A stretch of 64,000 nucleotides of DNA, taken from assembly GCF_943590815.1 (NCBI RefSeq), contig NZ_CALSBS010000002.1, forward strand, positions 364,577-428,576, read 5' to 3'. Shown here one piece after another: positions 41,941 to 53,050 of this stretch. The translations under genes were made by a program, and so were the position numbers. Every line of letters begins with the position of its first letter. The stretch's first letter is position 1. The notes under the pieces were generated by a model. That model saw only the letters and a list, made by a program, of their open reading frames with translations. It was not told where the DNA came from and did not search any database. The stretch is from Pseudocitrobacter vendiensis. GTDB taxonomy: Bacteria; Pseudomonadota; Gammaproteobacteria; Enterobacterales; Enterobacteriaceae.

Positions 41941-41991
41941 TTATCTGGGAGTGCGCCACCAACCATGCAGTACATTGATTTTCGTCTTCAT
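41941..41991 (-). CDS. trpL: trp operon leader peptide
   Basis: A 16-residue peptide, MKTKINVLHGWWRTPR, with tandem Trp codons at positions 11-12. Ribosome stalling here when Trp-tRNA is low releases the attenuator. Longer by two residues than the E. coli peptide ([14 protein letters not shown]). Located between the trp promoter and the attenuator. Confidence 0.95.
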   Translation of the reverse strand: MKTKINVLHGWWRTPR

Positions 41992-42019
41992 TTGCCGATA
42001 CCTTGCTTAAGTGAACTTG

Positions 42020-42054
42020 CGTACTAGTTAACTAGTTCGATGAGTCAAAGTCAA
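42020..42054 (-). promoter_or_regulatory. trp promoter and TrpR operator
   Basis: Minus strand -35 TTGACT (42049-42054), 17-base spacer, -10 TTAACT (42026-42031). The operator CGAACTAGTTAACTAGTACG at 42020-42039 is the standard TrpR palindrome and overlaps the -10. Confidence 0.93.
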
Positions 42055-42130
42055 CCCCTGATTTTAGAAATTCCTCAGTAAACGTTATGATGAGCCGTCT
42101 TATACGAATATTAGCCCAACGGGAGCCGTT

Positions 42131-43012
42131 TTGAGCGACACAACATACGCAGTGATTTACGATCTTCACAGCCATACCACCGCCTCTGATGGTCGATTGA
42201 CGCCGGAAGCGCTGGTGCATCGCGCCCTGGAAATGCGCGTGGGTACGCTGGCGATCACCGATCACGACACTGTCGATGGCATCCCTCTGGCGCAGGCAGA
42301 GATCGCGCGCGCCGGGCTGGCGCTGAACTTAATAACCGGCGTTGAGATTTCGACGCTGTGGGAAAATCACGAAATTCATATTGTCGGCCTGAATATTGAT
42401 ATTGAGCACCCGGCCTTAACCGCCTTTCTGAATCAGCAAAAAGCGCGTCGAAACGAGCGGGCGGCGATGATTGCCGAACGTCTGGAGAAAGCGCATATTC
42501 CTGGCGCGCTGGAAGGCGCACAGCGTCTGGCCGACGGCGGGGCGGTAACACGCGGGCATTTCGCCCGTTTCCTGGTGGAGCAGGGGAAAGCGAACACCAT
42601 TGGTGATGTGTTTAAAAAATATCTCGCGCGCGGGAAAACGGGATACGTTCCGCCACAGTGGTGTACAATAAGGGAAGCTATTGATGTCATTCATCATTCA
42701 GGCGGCGTGGCGGTAATGGCCCATCCGGCCCGTTACAACCTGTCTGCCAAGTGGCTAAAAAGATTGCTGGCCCACTTCAGTGAACAGGGTGGCGATGCGA
42801 TGGAAGTCGCGCAGTGCCAGCAGGCGCCACACGAGCGCGCTCAGCTTGCAACCTATGCCCGAGAATACGCGCTACTGGCCTCGCAGGGTTCTGATTTTCA
42901 TCAACCCTGCCCATGGATAGAACTGGGCCGTAAGCTGTGGCTACCCGCCGGGGTAGAGGGCATTTGGCAACGCTTCGAGACGCCACAGAATTCTACTGAG
43001 AGGGAAGTATGA
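42131..43012 (+). CDS. rnm: RNase AM (5'-3' exoribonuclease, PHP domain)
   Basis: A 293-residue PHP-domain phosphoesterase (formerly YciV/TrpH): YDLHSHTTASDGRLTPEALV, LAITDHDTVDGIPLA, LITGVEISTLWENHEIHIVGLNID, SGGVAVMAHPARY, ASQGSDFHQP supply the metal ligands. In E. coli it trims 5' ends of rRNAs and short RNAs. TTG start at 42131; divergent from trp. Overlaps yciO by 4 bases (ATGA). Confidence 0.92.
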   Translation: MSDTTYAVIYDLHSHTTASDGRLTPEALVHRALEMRVGTLAITDHDTVDGIPLAQAEIARAGLALNLITGVEISTLWENHEIHIVGLNIDIEHPALTAFLNQQKARRNERAAMIAERLEKAHIPGALEGAQRLADGGAVTRGHFARFLVEQGKANTIGDVFKKYLARGKTGYVPPQWCTIREAIDVIHHSGGVAVMAHPARYNLSAKWLKRLLAHFSEQGGDAMEVAQCQQAPHERAQLATYAREYALLASQGSDFHQPCPWIELGRKLWLPAGVEGIWQRFETPQNSTEREV

Positions 43013-43629
43013 GTCAGTTTTTTTACATTCACCCGGATAACCCGCAGGCGCGACTGATTAACCAGGCGGTTGAGATCGTGCGCAAAGGTGGGGTGATAGT
43101 CTACCCAACCGATTCCGGCTATGCGCTGGGCTGCAAAATTGAAGATAAAGGCGCGATGGAGCGCATCTGTCGTATTCGTCATCTGCCAGATGGCCATAAC
43201 TTCACGCTGATGTGCCGTGACCTGTCCGAATTGTCGACCTATTCTTATGTCGATAACGTGGCGTTTCGTCTGATGAAAAACAACACACCGGGCAATTACA
43301 CCTTCATCCTGAAAGGGACGAAAGAGGTGCCGCGCCGTCTGTTGCAGGAAAAGCGTAAAACCATCGGCATGCGCGTGCCGTCTAACCCGATTGCGCAGGC
43401 GCTGCTTGAGGCGTTAGGCGAGCCAATGCTTTCGACCTCCCTGATGTTACCGGGCAGCGAATTTACCGAATCTGACCCGGAGGAGATTAAAGATCGTCTG
43501 GAAAAAGTGGTCGATTTGATTATTCATGGTGGTTATCTGGGCCAACAACCGACCACGGTCATTGATTTAACTGACGACGAGCCAGTGGTGCTGCGTGAAG
43601 GCGTGGGCGATGTGAAGCCGTTCCTGTAA
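43009..43629 (+). CDS. yciO: YciO, YrdC/Sua5-domain protein
   Basis: A 206-residue protein of the TsaC/YrdC/YciO superfamily: GGVIVYPTDSGYALGCKI, KGDHNFTL-like MCRDLSELSTY, YTFILKGTKEVPRRL, GMRVPSNPIAQALLEALG. YrdC makes threonylcarbamoyl-AMP for tRNA t6A; YciO is a paralogue with weak or unclear activity. Translationally coupled to rnm. yciQ, which follows in E. coli, is absent here. Confidence 0.93.
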   Translation: MSQFFYIHPDNPQARLINQAVEIVRKGGVIVYPTDSGYALGCKIEDKGAMERICRIRHLPDGHNFTLMCRDLSELSTYSYVDNVAFRLMKNNTPGNYTFILKGTKEVPRRLLQEKRKTIGMRVPSNPIAQALLEALGEPMLSTSLMLPGSEFTESDPEEIKDRLEKVVDLIIHGGYLGQQPTTVIDLTDDEPVVLREGVGDVKPFL

Positions 43630-43827
43630 ACGTGAATAAACCAGATGAATCTTTTCATCAGAAATTCATGTAAGATACGCGGCCACGAATTATTGTTATG
43701 GCGCACGTGGTGCGCCATTTGACGTGTAAAAGATACCTTTCAATGAGTTAGGGTTTAACTGAACTCAACGCATTGTTTTTGAAAGTATACCCAGACGCCT
43801 GTGAAGGCGACACCGGAAGGAAGCTCT

Positions 43828-44712
43828 ATGAGCGATAAAAGCGAAAAACTGCAAAAAGTGCTGGCGCGTGCCGGCCACGGCTCCCGTCGTGAAATCGAGG
43901 CGATTATTGAAGCGGGGCGCGTGAGCGTCGACGGCAAAATCGCCAAACTCGGCGATCGCGTTGAAGTGATCCCTGGCCTTAAAATTCGTATTGATGGTCA
44001 TCTGATTTCCGTTAAAGAATCCGTAGAACAAATTTGTCGCGTTCTGGCGTATTACAAGCCGGAAGGTGAACTCTGTACGCGTAACGACCCTGAAGGTCGC
44101 CCAACAGTATTCGATCGTCTGCCAAAACTGCGCGGTGCGCGCTGGATTGCTGTCGGTCGTCTGGACGTCAACACCTGCGGCCTGCTGCTGTTCACCACCG
44201 ACGGTGAGCTGGCAAACCGCCTGATGCACCCAAGCCGCGAAGTTGAACGTGAATACGCCGTACGCGTGTTCGGTCAGATTGATGACAACAAAGTGCGCGA
44301 GCTGTCTCGCGGCGTACAGCTTGAAGATGGCCCGGCGGCGTTTAAAACCATCAAGTTTACCGGTGGGGAAGGCATCAACCAGTGGTACAACGTGACCCTG
44401 ACGGAAGGTCGTAATCGCGAAGTGCGTCGTCTTTGGGAAGCCGTTGGCGTGCAGGTTAGCCGTCTTATCCGCGTTCGCTACGGCGATATTCCATTGCCGA
44501 AAGGCCTGCCGCGCGGCGGGTATACCGAACTGGATCTGGCGCAGACCAACTACCTGCGTGAGCTGGTTGAACTGCCGCCTGAAACCGCATCAAAAGTGGC
44601 GGTTGAGAAAGACAGACGTCGCATGAAGGCGAATCAGATTCGCCGTGCGGTAAAACGTCACAGCCAGGTCAGTAACCCGCGTCGTGGCGGGGGAAGCCGC
44701 AGCAACGGTTAA
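43828..44712 (+). CDS. rluB: 23S rRNA pseudouridine(2605) synthase
   Basis: A 294-residue RsuA/RluB-family enzyme. N-terminal S4 RNA-binding domain ([22 protein letters not shown]...GRVSVDG), catalytic Asp in [36 protein letters not shown], and a basic C-terminal tail. It makes pseudouridine 2605 in 23S rRNA. I chose ATG 43828 (GGAAGGAAGCTCT before it), the family start, not an in-frame GTG at 43801. Confidence 0.95.
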   Translation: MSDKSEKLQKVLARAGHGSRREIEAIIEAGRVSVDGKIAKLGDRVEVIPGLKIRIDGHLISVKESVEQICRVLAYYKPEGELCTRNDPEGRPTVFDRLPKLRGARWIAVGRLDVNTCGLLLFTTDGELANRLMHPSREVEREYAVRVFGQIDDNKVRELSRGVQLEDGPAAFKTIKFTGGEGINQWYNVTLTEGRNREVRRLWEAVGVQVSRLIRVRYGDIPLPKGLPRGGYTELDLAQTNYLRELVELPPETASKVAVEKDRRRMKANQIRRAVKRHSQVSNPRRGGGSRSNG

Positions 44713-44730
44713 TCAACCTCCTGATTATCA

Positions 44731-44763
44731 AGCCGGGCAAACAGCAATGTTTGCCCGGTTTTA
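44731..44763 (+). terminator. rluB terminator
   Basis: AAGCCGGGCAAACA / TGTTTGCCCGGTTT stem with GCAA loop, followed by TTATT. Strong. Confidence 0.85.
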
Positions 44764-44879
44764 TTGTGCCTGACATTCCGCCTTCACTAAACGATACCAG
44801 CCCACCGAAAACTATTTGCCATCAACCTGCGGCAACGGTTACCCGACGAGCGTGAGCGCTGACATCGGCATTTCTTCGT

Positions 44880-45470
44880 TTAATAATCGATGCCAATCTG
44901 CGCTTTGATACCCGCGTCAAATGCATGTTTCACCGGGCGCAGTTCACTGACGGTATCGGCCATCTCGGTGATCTCACGGTGACAGCCGCGACCGGTGATA
45001 ATCACCGACTGGTGCGCCGGGCGCTGGCGTAACGCGCTCAGCACCTCTTCCAGCGGCAGATAGTCATAGGCCACCATATAGGTCAGCTCATCCAGCACAA
45101 CTAAGTCCAGCGATGCATCGGCCAGCATGCGTTTGGCATGTTGCCAGACGGCCATACAGGCGGCCGTATCGCTCTCGCGGTCCTGCGTATTCCAGGTAAA
45201 ACCGGTCGCCATTACCTGAAACTCGACTCCGTGGGGCTCCAGCAAATTACGCTCACCATTGGGCCAGGTGCCTTTAATAAACTGGATGACACCGACTTTT
45301 TTGCCGTGTCCAACGGCGCGCGTCGCCGTCCCAAAGGCAGCGGTGGTTTTGCCTTTCCCGTTGCCGGTAAAGACCATCACAATGCCACGCTCTTCCTGAG
45401 CGGCAGCCACCCGGGCATCAACTTTATCTTTCACGCGCTGTTGGCGCTCGCGGTAACGTTCATCACTCAT
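44880..45470 (-). CDS. btuR: cob(I)yrinic acid a,c-diamide adenosyltransferase
   Basis: A 196-residue CobA/CobO/BtuR ATP:corrinoid adenosyltransferase. P-loop GNGKGKTTAAFGTATRAVGHG, VVLDELTYMVAYDYL, TGRGCHREITEMADTVSEL. It adds the 5'-deoxyadenosyl group to corrinoids, giving coenzyme B12. Overlaps the yciK stop by 4 bases (ATGA-type), so the pair is coupled. Confidence 0.96.
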   Translation of the reverse strand: MSDERYRERQQRVKDKVDARVAAAQEERGIVMVFTGNGKGKTTAAFGTATRAVGHGKKVGVIQFIKGTWPNGERNLLEPHGVEFQVMATGFTWNTQDRESDTAACMAVWQHAKRMLADASLDLVVLDELTYMVAYDYLPLEEVLSALRQRPAHQSVIITGRGCHREITEMADTVSELRPVKHAFDAGIKAQIGIDY

Positions 45471-46225
45471 TGGGCAATCCCCGGTTTACGGCCTGGTTGG
45501 GCATCGAAAGTCATCCCTGTTTTGCGGCGGCTATCGTCGCCCATCAGCCACAAATAGAGCGGCATGATATCGGCAGGAGTTTTCAGTTTTAAAGGATCTT
45601 CCGTCGGGAACGCGCTGGCGCGCATGCCGGTTCGCGTGCCGCCGGGATTAATGCAGTTGACGCGCAGGCGGTTTTGATACTCCTCGGCGAGCACCTGCAT
45701 CATTCCTTCGGTGGCGAATTTGGACACCGAATAGGCCCCCCAGTTGGCGCGCCCCTGGCGGCCTACGCTTGACGAGGTAAAGACCAGTGAGCCTGCTTCA
45801 GACTGCAACAACAGCGGCAGTAACGCCTGGGTTAACATAAAGGTACCGTTGACGTTGACCTGCATCACCTGCTGCCAGATGTCGGGCTTCTGTTCAGACA
45901 TTGGCACTACCTCGCCGAGTAGCCCGGCGTTATGCAACACGCCGTCAAGGCGCGGGTAATGCATGCTTATTTGCTGAGCAACCTGCTGGCAATCCTGCGG
46001 TGTACAGGTGAGCAGGTCGAGTGTGAACCAACGTACGGGCAATCCGCCGTGATTTTCAATTTCTTGCGCGACGGCGCGTAATTTTTCTTCATTACGACCA
46101 AGTAAAACCACGCTGGCGCTATAGCGTGCGTAGGTGATGGCTGCTTCCCGACCAATACCATCACTGGCACCGGTGACTAAAATTATACGGTTTTGCAACA
46201 AATCGCGTTTGGGCTGGTAGTGCAC
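45467..46225 (-). CDS. yciK: YciK, SDR family oxidoreductase
   Basis: A 252-residue short-chain dehydrogenase/reductase: NAD(P)-binding TGASDGIGREAA near the N-terminus, LHNAGLLGE, catalytic Ser (TSSSVGRQGRANWG), YSVSKFA (Tyr-x-x-x-Lys) and NPGGTRT. Start set at GTG 46225 (AAAGGAGTCGTC before it), giving the 252 residues of E. coli YciK; an in-frame upstream ATG would add 16 unlikely residues. Substrate unknown. Divergent from sohB. Confidence 0.92.
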   Translation of the reverse strand: MHYQPKRDLLQNRIILVTGASDGIGREAAITYARYSASVVLLGRNEEKLRAVAQEIENHGGLPVRWFTLDLLTCTPQDCQQVAQQISMHYPRLDGVLHNAGLLGEVVPMSEQKPDIWQQVMQVNVNGTFMLTQALLPLLLQSEAGSLVFTSSSVGRQGRANWGAYSVSKFATEGMMQVLAEEYQNRLRVNCINPGGTRTGMRASAFPTEDPLKLKTPADIMPLYLWLMGDDSRRKTGMTFDAQPGRKPGIAQ

Positions 46226-46476
46226 GACGACTCCTTTGTGGCTTTTCGCTACCACAATCTGTGTTCTTTTCATGGCTTTTGGGCTTTATGCCCTAATCGC
46301 GCCACTATTTCAATCAGCCAGGAGGAGAGACAACGTAAAATTAACAATTTGCAATGATTTCATCAGCCAATTTGAATTACGGAAAGCGCCTCGCAGGCTT
46401 TAATCGTGGTCGAGACGTAGCGAATACGGTGTTGTACACTGGTCGCAGATTCAGTGGTTTTGTACAAGGTGAAAGC

Positions 46477-47523
46477 GTGGAAATTCTTTTTCAATATGGT
46501 CTGTTTTTGGCGAAGATCGTGACGGTTGTCGTCGCAATCATTGTAATCGCAGCACTTATTATCAATTTGTCACAGCGCAAGCGGCAACGTGGAGAGCTGC
46601 GGATAACCAATCTAAGCGAACAACACAAAGAGATGCAGGAAGATTTAGCGGTGGCGCTTCTCGACGGCCCACAGCAAAAACTCTGGCATAAAGAACAAAA
46701 GAAAAAAGCCAAACTTGAGGCAAAGGCGGCAAAAGCAAAGGCCAAACAGGGCAACGCAACGCCTTCAGGCAAATCGCGCGTGTGGGTGATTGATTTTAAA
46801 GGCAGTATGGATGCGCATGAAGTTGCCTCGCTGCGTGAAGAGGTTACTGCGGTGCTGACGGTCGCCACGCCGCAAGATGAAGTGGTGGTGCGTCTGGAAA
46901 GCCCTGGTGGCGTGGTGCACGGTTACGGCCTGGCGTCGTCTCAGCTACAACGCATCCGTGATAAGCAGATCCCGTTGACGGTGGCGGTCGATAAAGTGGC
47001 GGCCAGCGGCGGCTATATGATGGCCTGCGTGGCGAATAAAATCGTCGCTGCGCCGTTTGCCATTCTGGGCTCCATTGGCGTGGTCGCGCAAATTCCGAAC
47101 CTACATCGTTTTCTGAAAAATAAAGATATTGATATCGAACTGCACACGGCAGGCCAGTATAAACGTACCCTGACGATGCTGGGGGAAAACACAGAAGAGG
47201 GGCGGCAGAAATTCCGCGAAGATCTTAACGAAACCCATCATCTTTTTAAGGCTTTCGTTAAAGAGATGCGGCCATCGCTTGATATCGACACGGTGGCGAC
47301 CGGTGAGCACTGGTACGGCGTGCAGGCGCAGGAGAAAGGGCTGGTGGATGAAGTGGGTACCAGCGATGAACTGCTGCTGAACCTGATGAAAGATCGCGAA
47401 GTGATGAGCGTGAGTTATAAACAGCGCAAGAAAATGATGGACCGTTTCACCGGGAGTGCGGCAGAAAGTGCAGATCGCCTGTTGCTGCGCTGGTGGCAGC
47501 GGGGGCAAAAGCCGTTGATGTAA
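46477..47523 (+). CDS. sohB: SohB, S49-family inner membrane protease
   Basis: A 348-residue SppA-related protease. N-terminal transmembrane helix (GLFLAKIVTVVVAIIVIAALI), a Lys/Ala-rich helical linker, then the S49 domain: KGSMDAHEVASLREE, RLESPGGVVHGYGL, catalytic Ser in KVAASGGYMMA, and catalytic Lys in AGQYKRTLT. In E. coli it is a multicopy suppressor of htrA loss. GTG start at 46477 with AAGGTG upstream. Confidence 0.93.
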   Translation: MEILFQYGLFLAKIVTVVVAIIVIAALIINLSQRKRQRGELRITNLSEQHKEMQEDLAVALLDGPQQKLWHKEQKKKAKLEAKAAKAKAKQGNATPSGKSRVWVIDFKGSMDAHEVASLREEVTAVLTVATPQDEVVVRLESPGGVVHGYGLASSQLQRIRDKQIPLTVAVDKVAASGGYMMACVANKIVAAPFAILGSIGVVAQIPNLHRFLKNKDIDIELHTAGQYKRTLTMLGENTEEGRQKFREDLNETHHLFKAFVKEMRPSLDIDTVATGEHWYGVQAQEKGLVDEVGTSDELLLNLMKDREVMSVSYKQRKKMMDRFTGSAAESADRLLLRWWQRGQKPLM

Positions 47524-47583
47524 GTCTCAGGACAGCCCGGTAGGCTCACTGCCGGGCTGTGAGTTCGCCTGACTCAACGTGTG

Positions 47584-47835
47584 TTAGTCGACCAGGTGAT
47601 ATTTCTCGGAAAGCTGATGGGCAAGGTATTTAAACATGTTAAATACTGCCGTGCTTTTCGGCGTGGGCAGGCCTTGTTCATCCAGGAAATACTCGCCGCT
47701 GAATATCAATACGCCATTGCGCTGTTCTACGCCCGTGGCTTCGATGCCAGCTAAGGTATCTTCATGTTCACGGATGAGTCGGTTTGCTTCAATAAGCAGA
47801 GTTTGACGATCGATGGGTTGTGTATTACCAGACAT
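47584..47835 (-). CDS. yciN: YciN family protein
   Basis: An 83-residue cytosolic protein with N-terminal [41 protein letters not shown] and [20 protein letters not shown], highly conserved in enterobacteria next to topA. Function unknown. Ribosome site GAGGAGTAG before the start. Convergent with sohB and divergent from topA. Confidence 0.92.
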   Translation of the reverse strand: MSGNTQPIDRQTLLIEANRLIREHEDTLAGIEATGVEQRNGVLIFSGEYFLDEQGLPTPKSTAVFNMFKYLAHQLSEKYHLVD

Positions 47836-48242
47836 TTTCTACTCCTCGAAAAACTTCCCCTAGTTTACGCCGGGCACGCGCTCGGGGCAAATACTCCCTT
47901 GAAACTTCAGGGCTATAGTTAAGGTTAAGCCTGTACCTGCCTTTCTGGCGCGTTTAACAAATGCGTGCTAATAAAGTTGCGTAACGAATTTTATCAGGTA
48001 CAGTGTGACGCTTTCGGCAATCTGGCAACAGATTTGCTTGACATTCGACCGAAAATTCTTCGTGCTATAGCACCTGGCGGTAAAACGTCAGTGAACTCAA
48101 CCGCCTGGCTTCAGGATGTGAAGTGGGTGGCTATAGGGTTGATATCCATTGAGACCGCCGCAACATACAAGGCTTGTCGCCAGTGGACAGGTGACTCAAT
48201 GTGCGATGTATTCTGGAAGAATCAAATTAGGTAAAGGTGAAT
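47836..48242 (+). promoter_or_regulatory. yciN-topA intergenic region, topA promoter/leader
   Basis: 407 bases without a convincing gene. It is the regulatory region of topA, which in E. coli carries several promoters, including one for sigma 32. An open frame of 89 codons at 47965 has no codon or family support. No hairpin stands out. AT-rich stretch before 48000 and TTGCTTGACATTCG (TTGACA-like) near 48030 are plausible promoter elements. Confidence 0.5.
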
Positions 48243-50840
48243 ATGGGTAAAGCTCTCGTTATCGTTGAGTCCCCGGCAAAAGCCAAAACGATCAATAAGT
48301 ATCTGGGTAATGACTACGTGGTTAAGTCCAGCGTCGGTCATATCCGCGATTTGCCGACAAGTGGCTCAGCCGCCAAAAAGAGCGCTGACTCTGCCTCCAC
48401 CAAAACGGCCAAAAAGCCTAAAAAGGATGAACGTGGCGCGCTGGTTAACCGCATGGGCGTTGACCCATGGCATGACTGGAAAGCGCACTACGAAGTGCTC
48501 CCGGGTAAAGAAAAGGTAGTTTCAGAACTTAAGCAACTGGCGGAAAAAGCCGACCACATCTATCTCGCAACCGACCTTGACCGCGAAGGGGAAGCCATTG
48601 CATGGCACCTGCGGGAAGTGATTGGTGGAGATGATTCGCGCTATAGCCGCGTGGTGTTCAACGAAATTACAAAAAATGCGATTCGCCAGGCGTTTGAAAA
48701 GCCGGGCGAACTGAATATCGATCGTGTTAACGCGCAGCAGGCGCGTCGCTTTATGGACCGCGTTGTGGGCTATATGGTGTCGCCGTTACTGTGGAAAAAA
48801 ATCGCCCGCGGTTTGTCCGCAGGCCGCGTGCAATCCGTTGCCGTGCGTCTGGTAGTTGAGCGTGAGCGAGAAATCAAAGCCTTCGTGCCGGAAGAGTTCT
48901 GGGACGTGGTTGCGAGTACCACTACTCCGGGCGACGACGCGTTGCCGCTGGAAGTAACGCACCAGAAAGACAAAGCCTTCCGTCCGGTAAGTCGCGACGA
49001 GACAATGGCTGCCGTTGGCCTGCTGGAAAAAGCGAGCTTCAGCGTCCTTGAACGTGAAGATAAACCGACCAGCAGCAAACCTGGCGCGCCGTTTATCACT
49101 TCCACGTTACAGCAAGCCGCCAGCACCCGTCTGGGCTTTGGCGTGAAAAAAACCATGATGATGGCACAGCGTCTGTATGAAGCGGGCCACATCACTTATA
49201 TGCGTACCGACTCTACCAACCTGAGCCAGGACGCAGTGAGCATGGTGCGTGGTTATATCGGCGATAACTTTGGCGATAAATATCTGCCGAAGAACCCGAA
49301 CCAGTACGCCAGCAAAGAGAATTCTCAGGAAGCGCACGAAGCGATTCGTCCTTCCGATGTCTCGGTGGTTGCTGAATCGCTGAAAGATATGGAAGCCGAT
49401 GCGCAGAAACTGTATCAGCTGATCTGGCGTCAGTTTGTTGCCTGTCAGATGACACCGGCACAGTACGACTCCACGACGCTGACGGTGCAGGCGGGTGATT
49501 TCAAACTCAAGGCGCGCGGTCGTACCCTGCGTTTTGATGGTTGGACTAAGGTGATGCCTGCGCTGCGCAAAGGCGATGAAGACCGCACGCTGCCGATGGT
49601 TAATCAGGGAGACAAACTCTCTCTGGTTGAACTGACGCCAGCTCAGCACTTCACCAAACCGCCGGCGCGCTTTAGCGAAGCCTCACTGGTTAAAGAGCTG
49701 GAAAAACGCGGTATTGGCCGTCCGTCTACCTATGCGTCGATCATTTCGACCATTCAGGATCGCGGCTATGTGCGTACGGAAAACCGCCGTTTCTACGCTG
49801 AAAAAATGGGTGAGATCGTCACCGATCGTCTGGAAGCGAACTTCCGCGAACTGATGAACTACGATTTTACCGCTCAGATGGAAGACCATCTCGACCGCGT
49901 GGCAAACCACGAAGCCGAGTGGAAGCAGGTGCTGGATCTCTTCTTCGGTGATTTCACCAAACAGCTCGAAACAGCTGAGAAACCGCCTGAAGAGGGCGGC
50001 ATGCAGCCGAACGAGATAGTGTTGACCAGTATCGATTGTCCGACCTGTGGTCGCAAGATGGGCATTCGTACCGCCAGTACGGGGGTATTCCTGGGCTGCT
50101 CCGGTTATGCGCTGTCGCCGAAAGAGCGCTGTAAAACCACCATCAACCTGGTGCCGGAAAACGAAGTGCTGAACGTGCTGGAAGGCGATGACGCTGAAAC
50201 CAACGCGCTGCGCGCGAAACGTCGTTGCCAGAAGTGTGGCACGGCAATGGACAGCTATCTCATCGATCCGAAACGTAAGCTGCACGTTTGCGGTAATAAC
50301 CCGACCTGCGACGGTTACGAAATCGAAGAGGGTGAATTCCGCATTAAGGGTTATGACGGCCCGATCGTTGAGTGTGAGAAATGTGGTTCTGAAATGCACC
50401 TGAAAATGGGGCGTTTTGGTAAGTACATGGCCTGCACTAACGAAGAGTGTAAGAACACCCGTAAGATCCTGCGCAACGGCGAAGTGGCACCGCCGAAAGA
50501 AGATCCGGTTCCGCTGCCGGAGTTGCCGTGCGAGAAATCGGACGCCTACTTCGTACTGCGTGACGGTGCTGCCGGTGTGTTCCTGGCGGCGAACACCTTC
50601 CCTAAATCGCGTGAAACCCGCGCGCCGTTGGTCGAAGAGCTGTTCCGATTCCGCGATCGTCTGCCGGAGAAACTGCGTTATCTGGCCGATGCGCCGCAGG
50701 AAGATCCGCAAGGTAACAAGACGATGGTGCGCTTCAGCCGTAAGACGAAGCAGCAGTATGTTTCTTCTGAGAAAGAGGGTAAAGCGACCGGTTGGTCTGC
50801 CTTCTTTGTCGACGGTAAATGGGTCGAAGCGAAGAAATAA
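48243..50840 (+). CDS. topA: DNA topoisomerase I
   Basis: An 865-residue type IA topoisomerase that relaxes negative supercoils. TOPRIM domain [22 protein letters not shown], acidic [13 protein letters not shown], active-site tyrosine in [13 protein letters not shown] (Tyr319), and the C-terminal zinc ribbons ([35 protein letters not shown]) plus the final Zn-free repeats. I chose ATG 48243 by family start; the in-frame ATG 6 bases upstream is also open. A terminator follows. Confidence 0.97.
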   Translation: MGKALVIVESPAKAKTINKYLGNDYVVKSSVGHIRDLPTSGSAAKKSADSASTKTAKKPKKDERGALVNRMGVDPWHDWKAHYEVLPGKEKVVSELKQLAEKADHIYLATDLDREGEAIAWHLREVIGGDDSRYSRVVFNEITKNAIRQAFEKPGELNIDRVNAQQARRFMDRVVGYMVSPLLWKKIARGLSAGRVQSVAVRLVVEREREIKAFVPEEFWDVVASTTTPGDDALPLEVTHQKDKAFRPVSRDETMAAVGLLEKASFSVLEREDKPTSSKPGAPFITSTLQQAASTRLGFGVKKTMMMAQRLYEAGHITYMRTDSTNLSQDAVSMVRGYIGDNFGDKYLPKNPNQYASKENSQEAHEAIRPSDVSVVAESLKDMEADAQKLYQLIWRQFVACQMTPAQYDSTTLTVQAGDFKLKARGRTLRFDGWTKVMPALRKGDEDRTLPMVNQGDKLSLVELTPAQHFTKPPARFSEASLVKELEKRGIGRPSTYASIISTIQDRGYVRTENRRFYAEKMGEIVTDRLEANFRELMNYDFTAQMEDHLDRVANHEAEWKQVLDLFFGDFTKQLETAEKPPEEGGMQPNEIVLTSIDCPTCGRKMGIRTASTGVFLGCSGYALSPKERCKTTINLVPENEVLNVLEGDDAETNALRAKRRCQKCGTAMDSYLIDPKRKLHVCGNNPTCDGYEIEEGEFRIKGYDGPIVECEKCGSEMHLKMGRFGKYMACTNEECKNTRKILRNGEVAPPKEDPVPLPELPCEKSDAYFVLRDGAAGVFLAANTFPKSRETRAPLVEELFRFRDRLPEKLRYLADAPQEDPQGNKTMVRFSRKTKQQYVSSEKEGKATGWSAFFVDGKWVEAKK

Positions 50841-50861
50841 TTGTCACCTGACAAACCGCAC

Positions 50862-50887
50862 AAAGGGCCGATCATCGGCCCTTTTTT
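50862..50887 (+). terminator. topA terminator
   Basis: AAAGGGCCGAT / ATCGGCCC stem (loop C) followed by six T. Confidence 0.88.
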
Positions 50888-50975
50888 ATAACCGCGTTAT
50901 TATTTTTTGTTCCCATCTATACACACTTGCTATAAATGATATAGTGGTTATAGCAAACACTTTTCTTATTATTAA

Positions 50976-51992
<1,017 letters not shown>

Positions 51993-52348
51993 TTCACTAA
52001 ATTCCGAACGGTATCTCCTTTGCGGAGATACCGTCTGAACCGTAATAATACCTCTCCTCATTCTCATCCCCTAAATCATCTTGCTCTCGATATGCCCTTA
52101 TATTTTTCATTAGTTTGGCTAATGTATTGCCAGTGAGGGCATAAAAGTAGAAACGATTTCCCCTTAAGGCAAATTTTACAGTTCAATTATTTATTTTTGG
52201 TCAAAAGATTAAATAAATGCGTCCGCCTGGCTGGCGAAAGCACTGGATTTTTGACTAGATTTTATTTAGGATTTGTCTCAGTGATGATTAATCGTACCGA
52301 TTGTTTGGTGCCAAAATGATAAGTAATATCGATTGTAAGAGGTTGTCG
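51993..52348. other. cysB-ymiA intergenic region
   Basis: 356 bases with no gene. It starts with a perfect 11-bp hairpin (ACGGTATCTCC / GGAGATACCGT, 52008-52034) that probably stabilises or ends the cysB mRNA, though no T-run follows. The rest is AT-rich and should hold the ymiA-yciX promoter. Confidence 0.5.
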
Positions 52349-52477
52349 ATGCCGTCAGGAACCAAAGGTCCACAGCGCGATCCGCACGTGAAGCGTAAAG
52401 CCTGGGCGTCGGTGTTTCTGGGGTCTGCGCTATTTTGGGTGGTTGTAGCACTGCTTGTCTGGAAGTACTGGGGCTGA
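52349..52477 (+). CDS. ymiA: YmiA small membrane protein
   Basis: A 42-residue protein: basic N-terminus (MPSGTKGPQRDPHVKRKAW), then one transmembrane helix (SVFLGSALFWVVVALLVWKYW). Matches the E. coli small protein YmiA. Ribosome site AAGAGG. Ends 2 bases before the yciX start (TGATCATG), so the two are coupled. Function unknown. Confidence 0.85.
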   Translation: MPSGTKGPQRDPHVKRKAWASVFLGSALFWVVVALLVWKYWG

Positions 52478-52479
52478 TC

Positions 52480-52629
52480 ATGTTTATCTCCAGTCGTCCC
52501 CGGCCAACACAGCCCAAGCCGCAGCCGGAGAAACAGGATAAGGTCAAAATTCCTGAATCATGGGAATTGACCCCCGAACAACGTGAATTTATTGAGTCGT
52601 TTAATCCTGGTGAGCGCAAAAAAAAATAA
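52480..52629 (+). CDS. yciX: YciX-type small protein
   Basis: A 49-residue soluble, basic and Pro/Lys-rich peptide: RPRPTQPKPQPEKQDKVKIP, then ESWELTPEQREFIESFNPGE. In the same place as E. coli yciX behind ymiA. I am sure it is a gene; the name rests on synteny. Role unknown. Confidence 0.75.
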   Translation: MFISSRPRPTQPKPQPEKQDKVKIPESWELTPEQREFIESFNPGERKKK

Positions 52630-52750
52630 TAGCAGGGTGGCTCGCCCAACATACCTTCCGCATTCGCACTGACTTTTAAATACACCACAGCAACGGTCTG
52701 TCGACACCATGTCGGCTGAATGCACTCATGCATAAAAAGGTGTAAGCAAA

Positions 52751-52849
52751 ATGAATACGCATCACAATTTGAAATACTGGTCATGGATGGGCGCGCTGTC
52801 GGCTTCACTTCTGTTTTGGGGGCAGATTATCTGGCTGCTGTGCCGGTAA
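52751..52849 (+). CDS. ymiC: YmiC small membrane protein
   Basis: A 32-residue peptide (MNTHHNLKYWSWMGALSASL, then LFWGQIIWLLCR) with one transmembrane helix; the start KYWSWMGA and the LFW core match E. coli YmiC. Ribosome site AAAAGGTGTAAGC. It lies between yciX and acnA. Confidence 0.8.
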   Translation: MNTHHNLKYWSWMGALSASLLFWGQIIWLLCR

Positions 52850-53050
52850 ATTTGCGGCGCAATAATCTCCGTCTTCCTTCCTTCTCACGCCTGGCCTCTG
52901 CGCCGGGCGTTTTAATTTCACAGAATAGTCTCAACAATTTTATCAATTAGAGTTGTTATCAAAACGTTACGACATCTTTGTGTTATCTTTAATGCGTACC
53001 CTGAGGAGTGTCAGGGGATTGCAAGTCCCGTTACACATAAAGGAGGAGCT

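Noticed and set aside
47965..48234. 89-codon open frame upstream of topA
   Set aside because: No family resemblance, poor ribosome site and it occupies the topA promoter region; kept as regulatory DNA.
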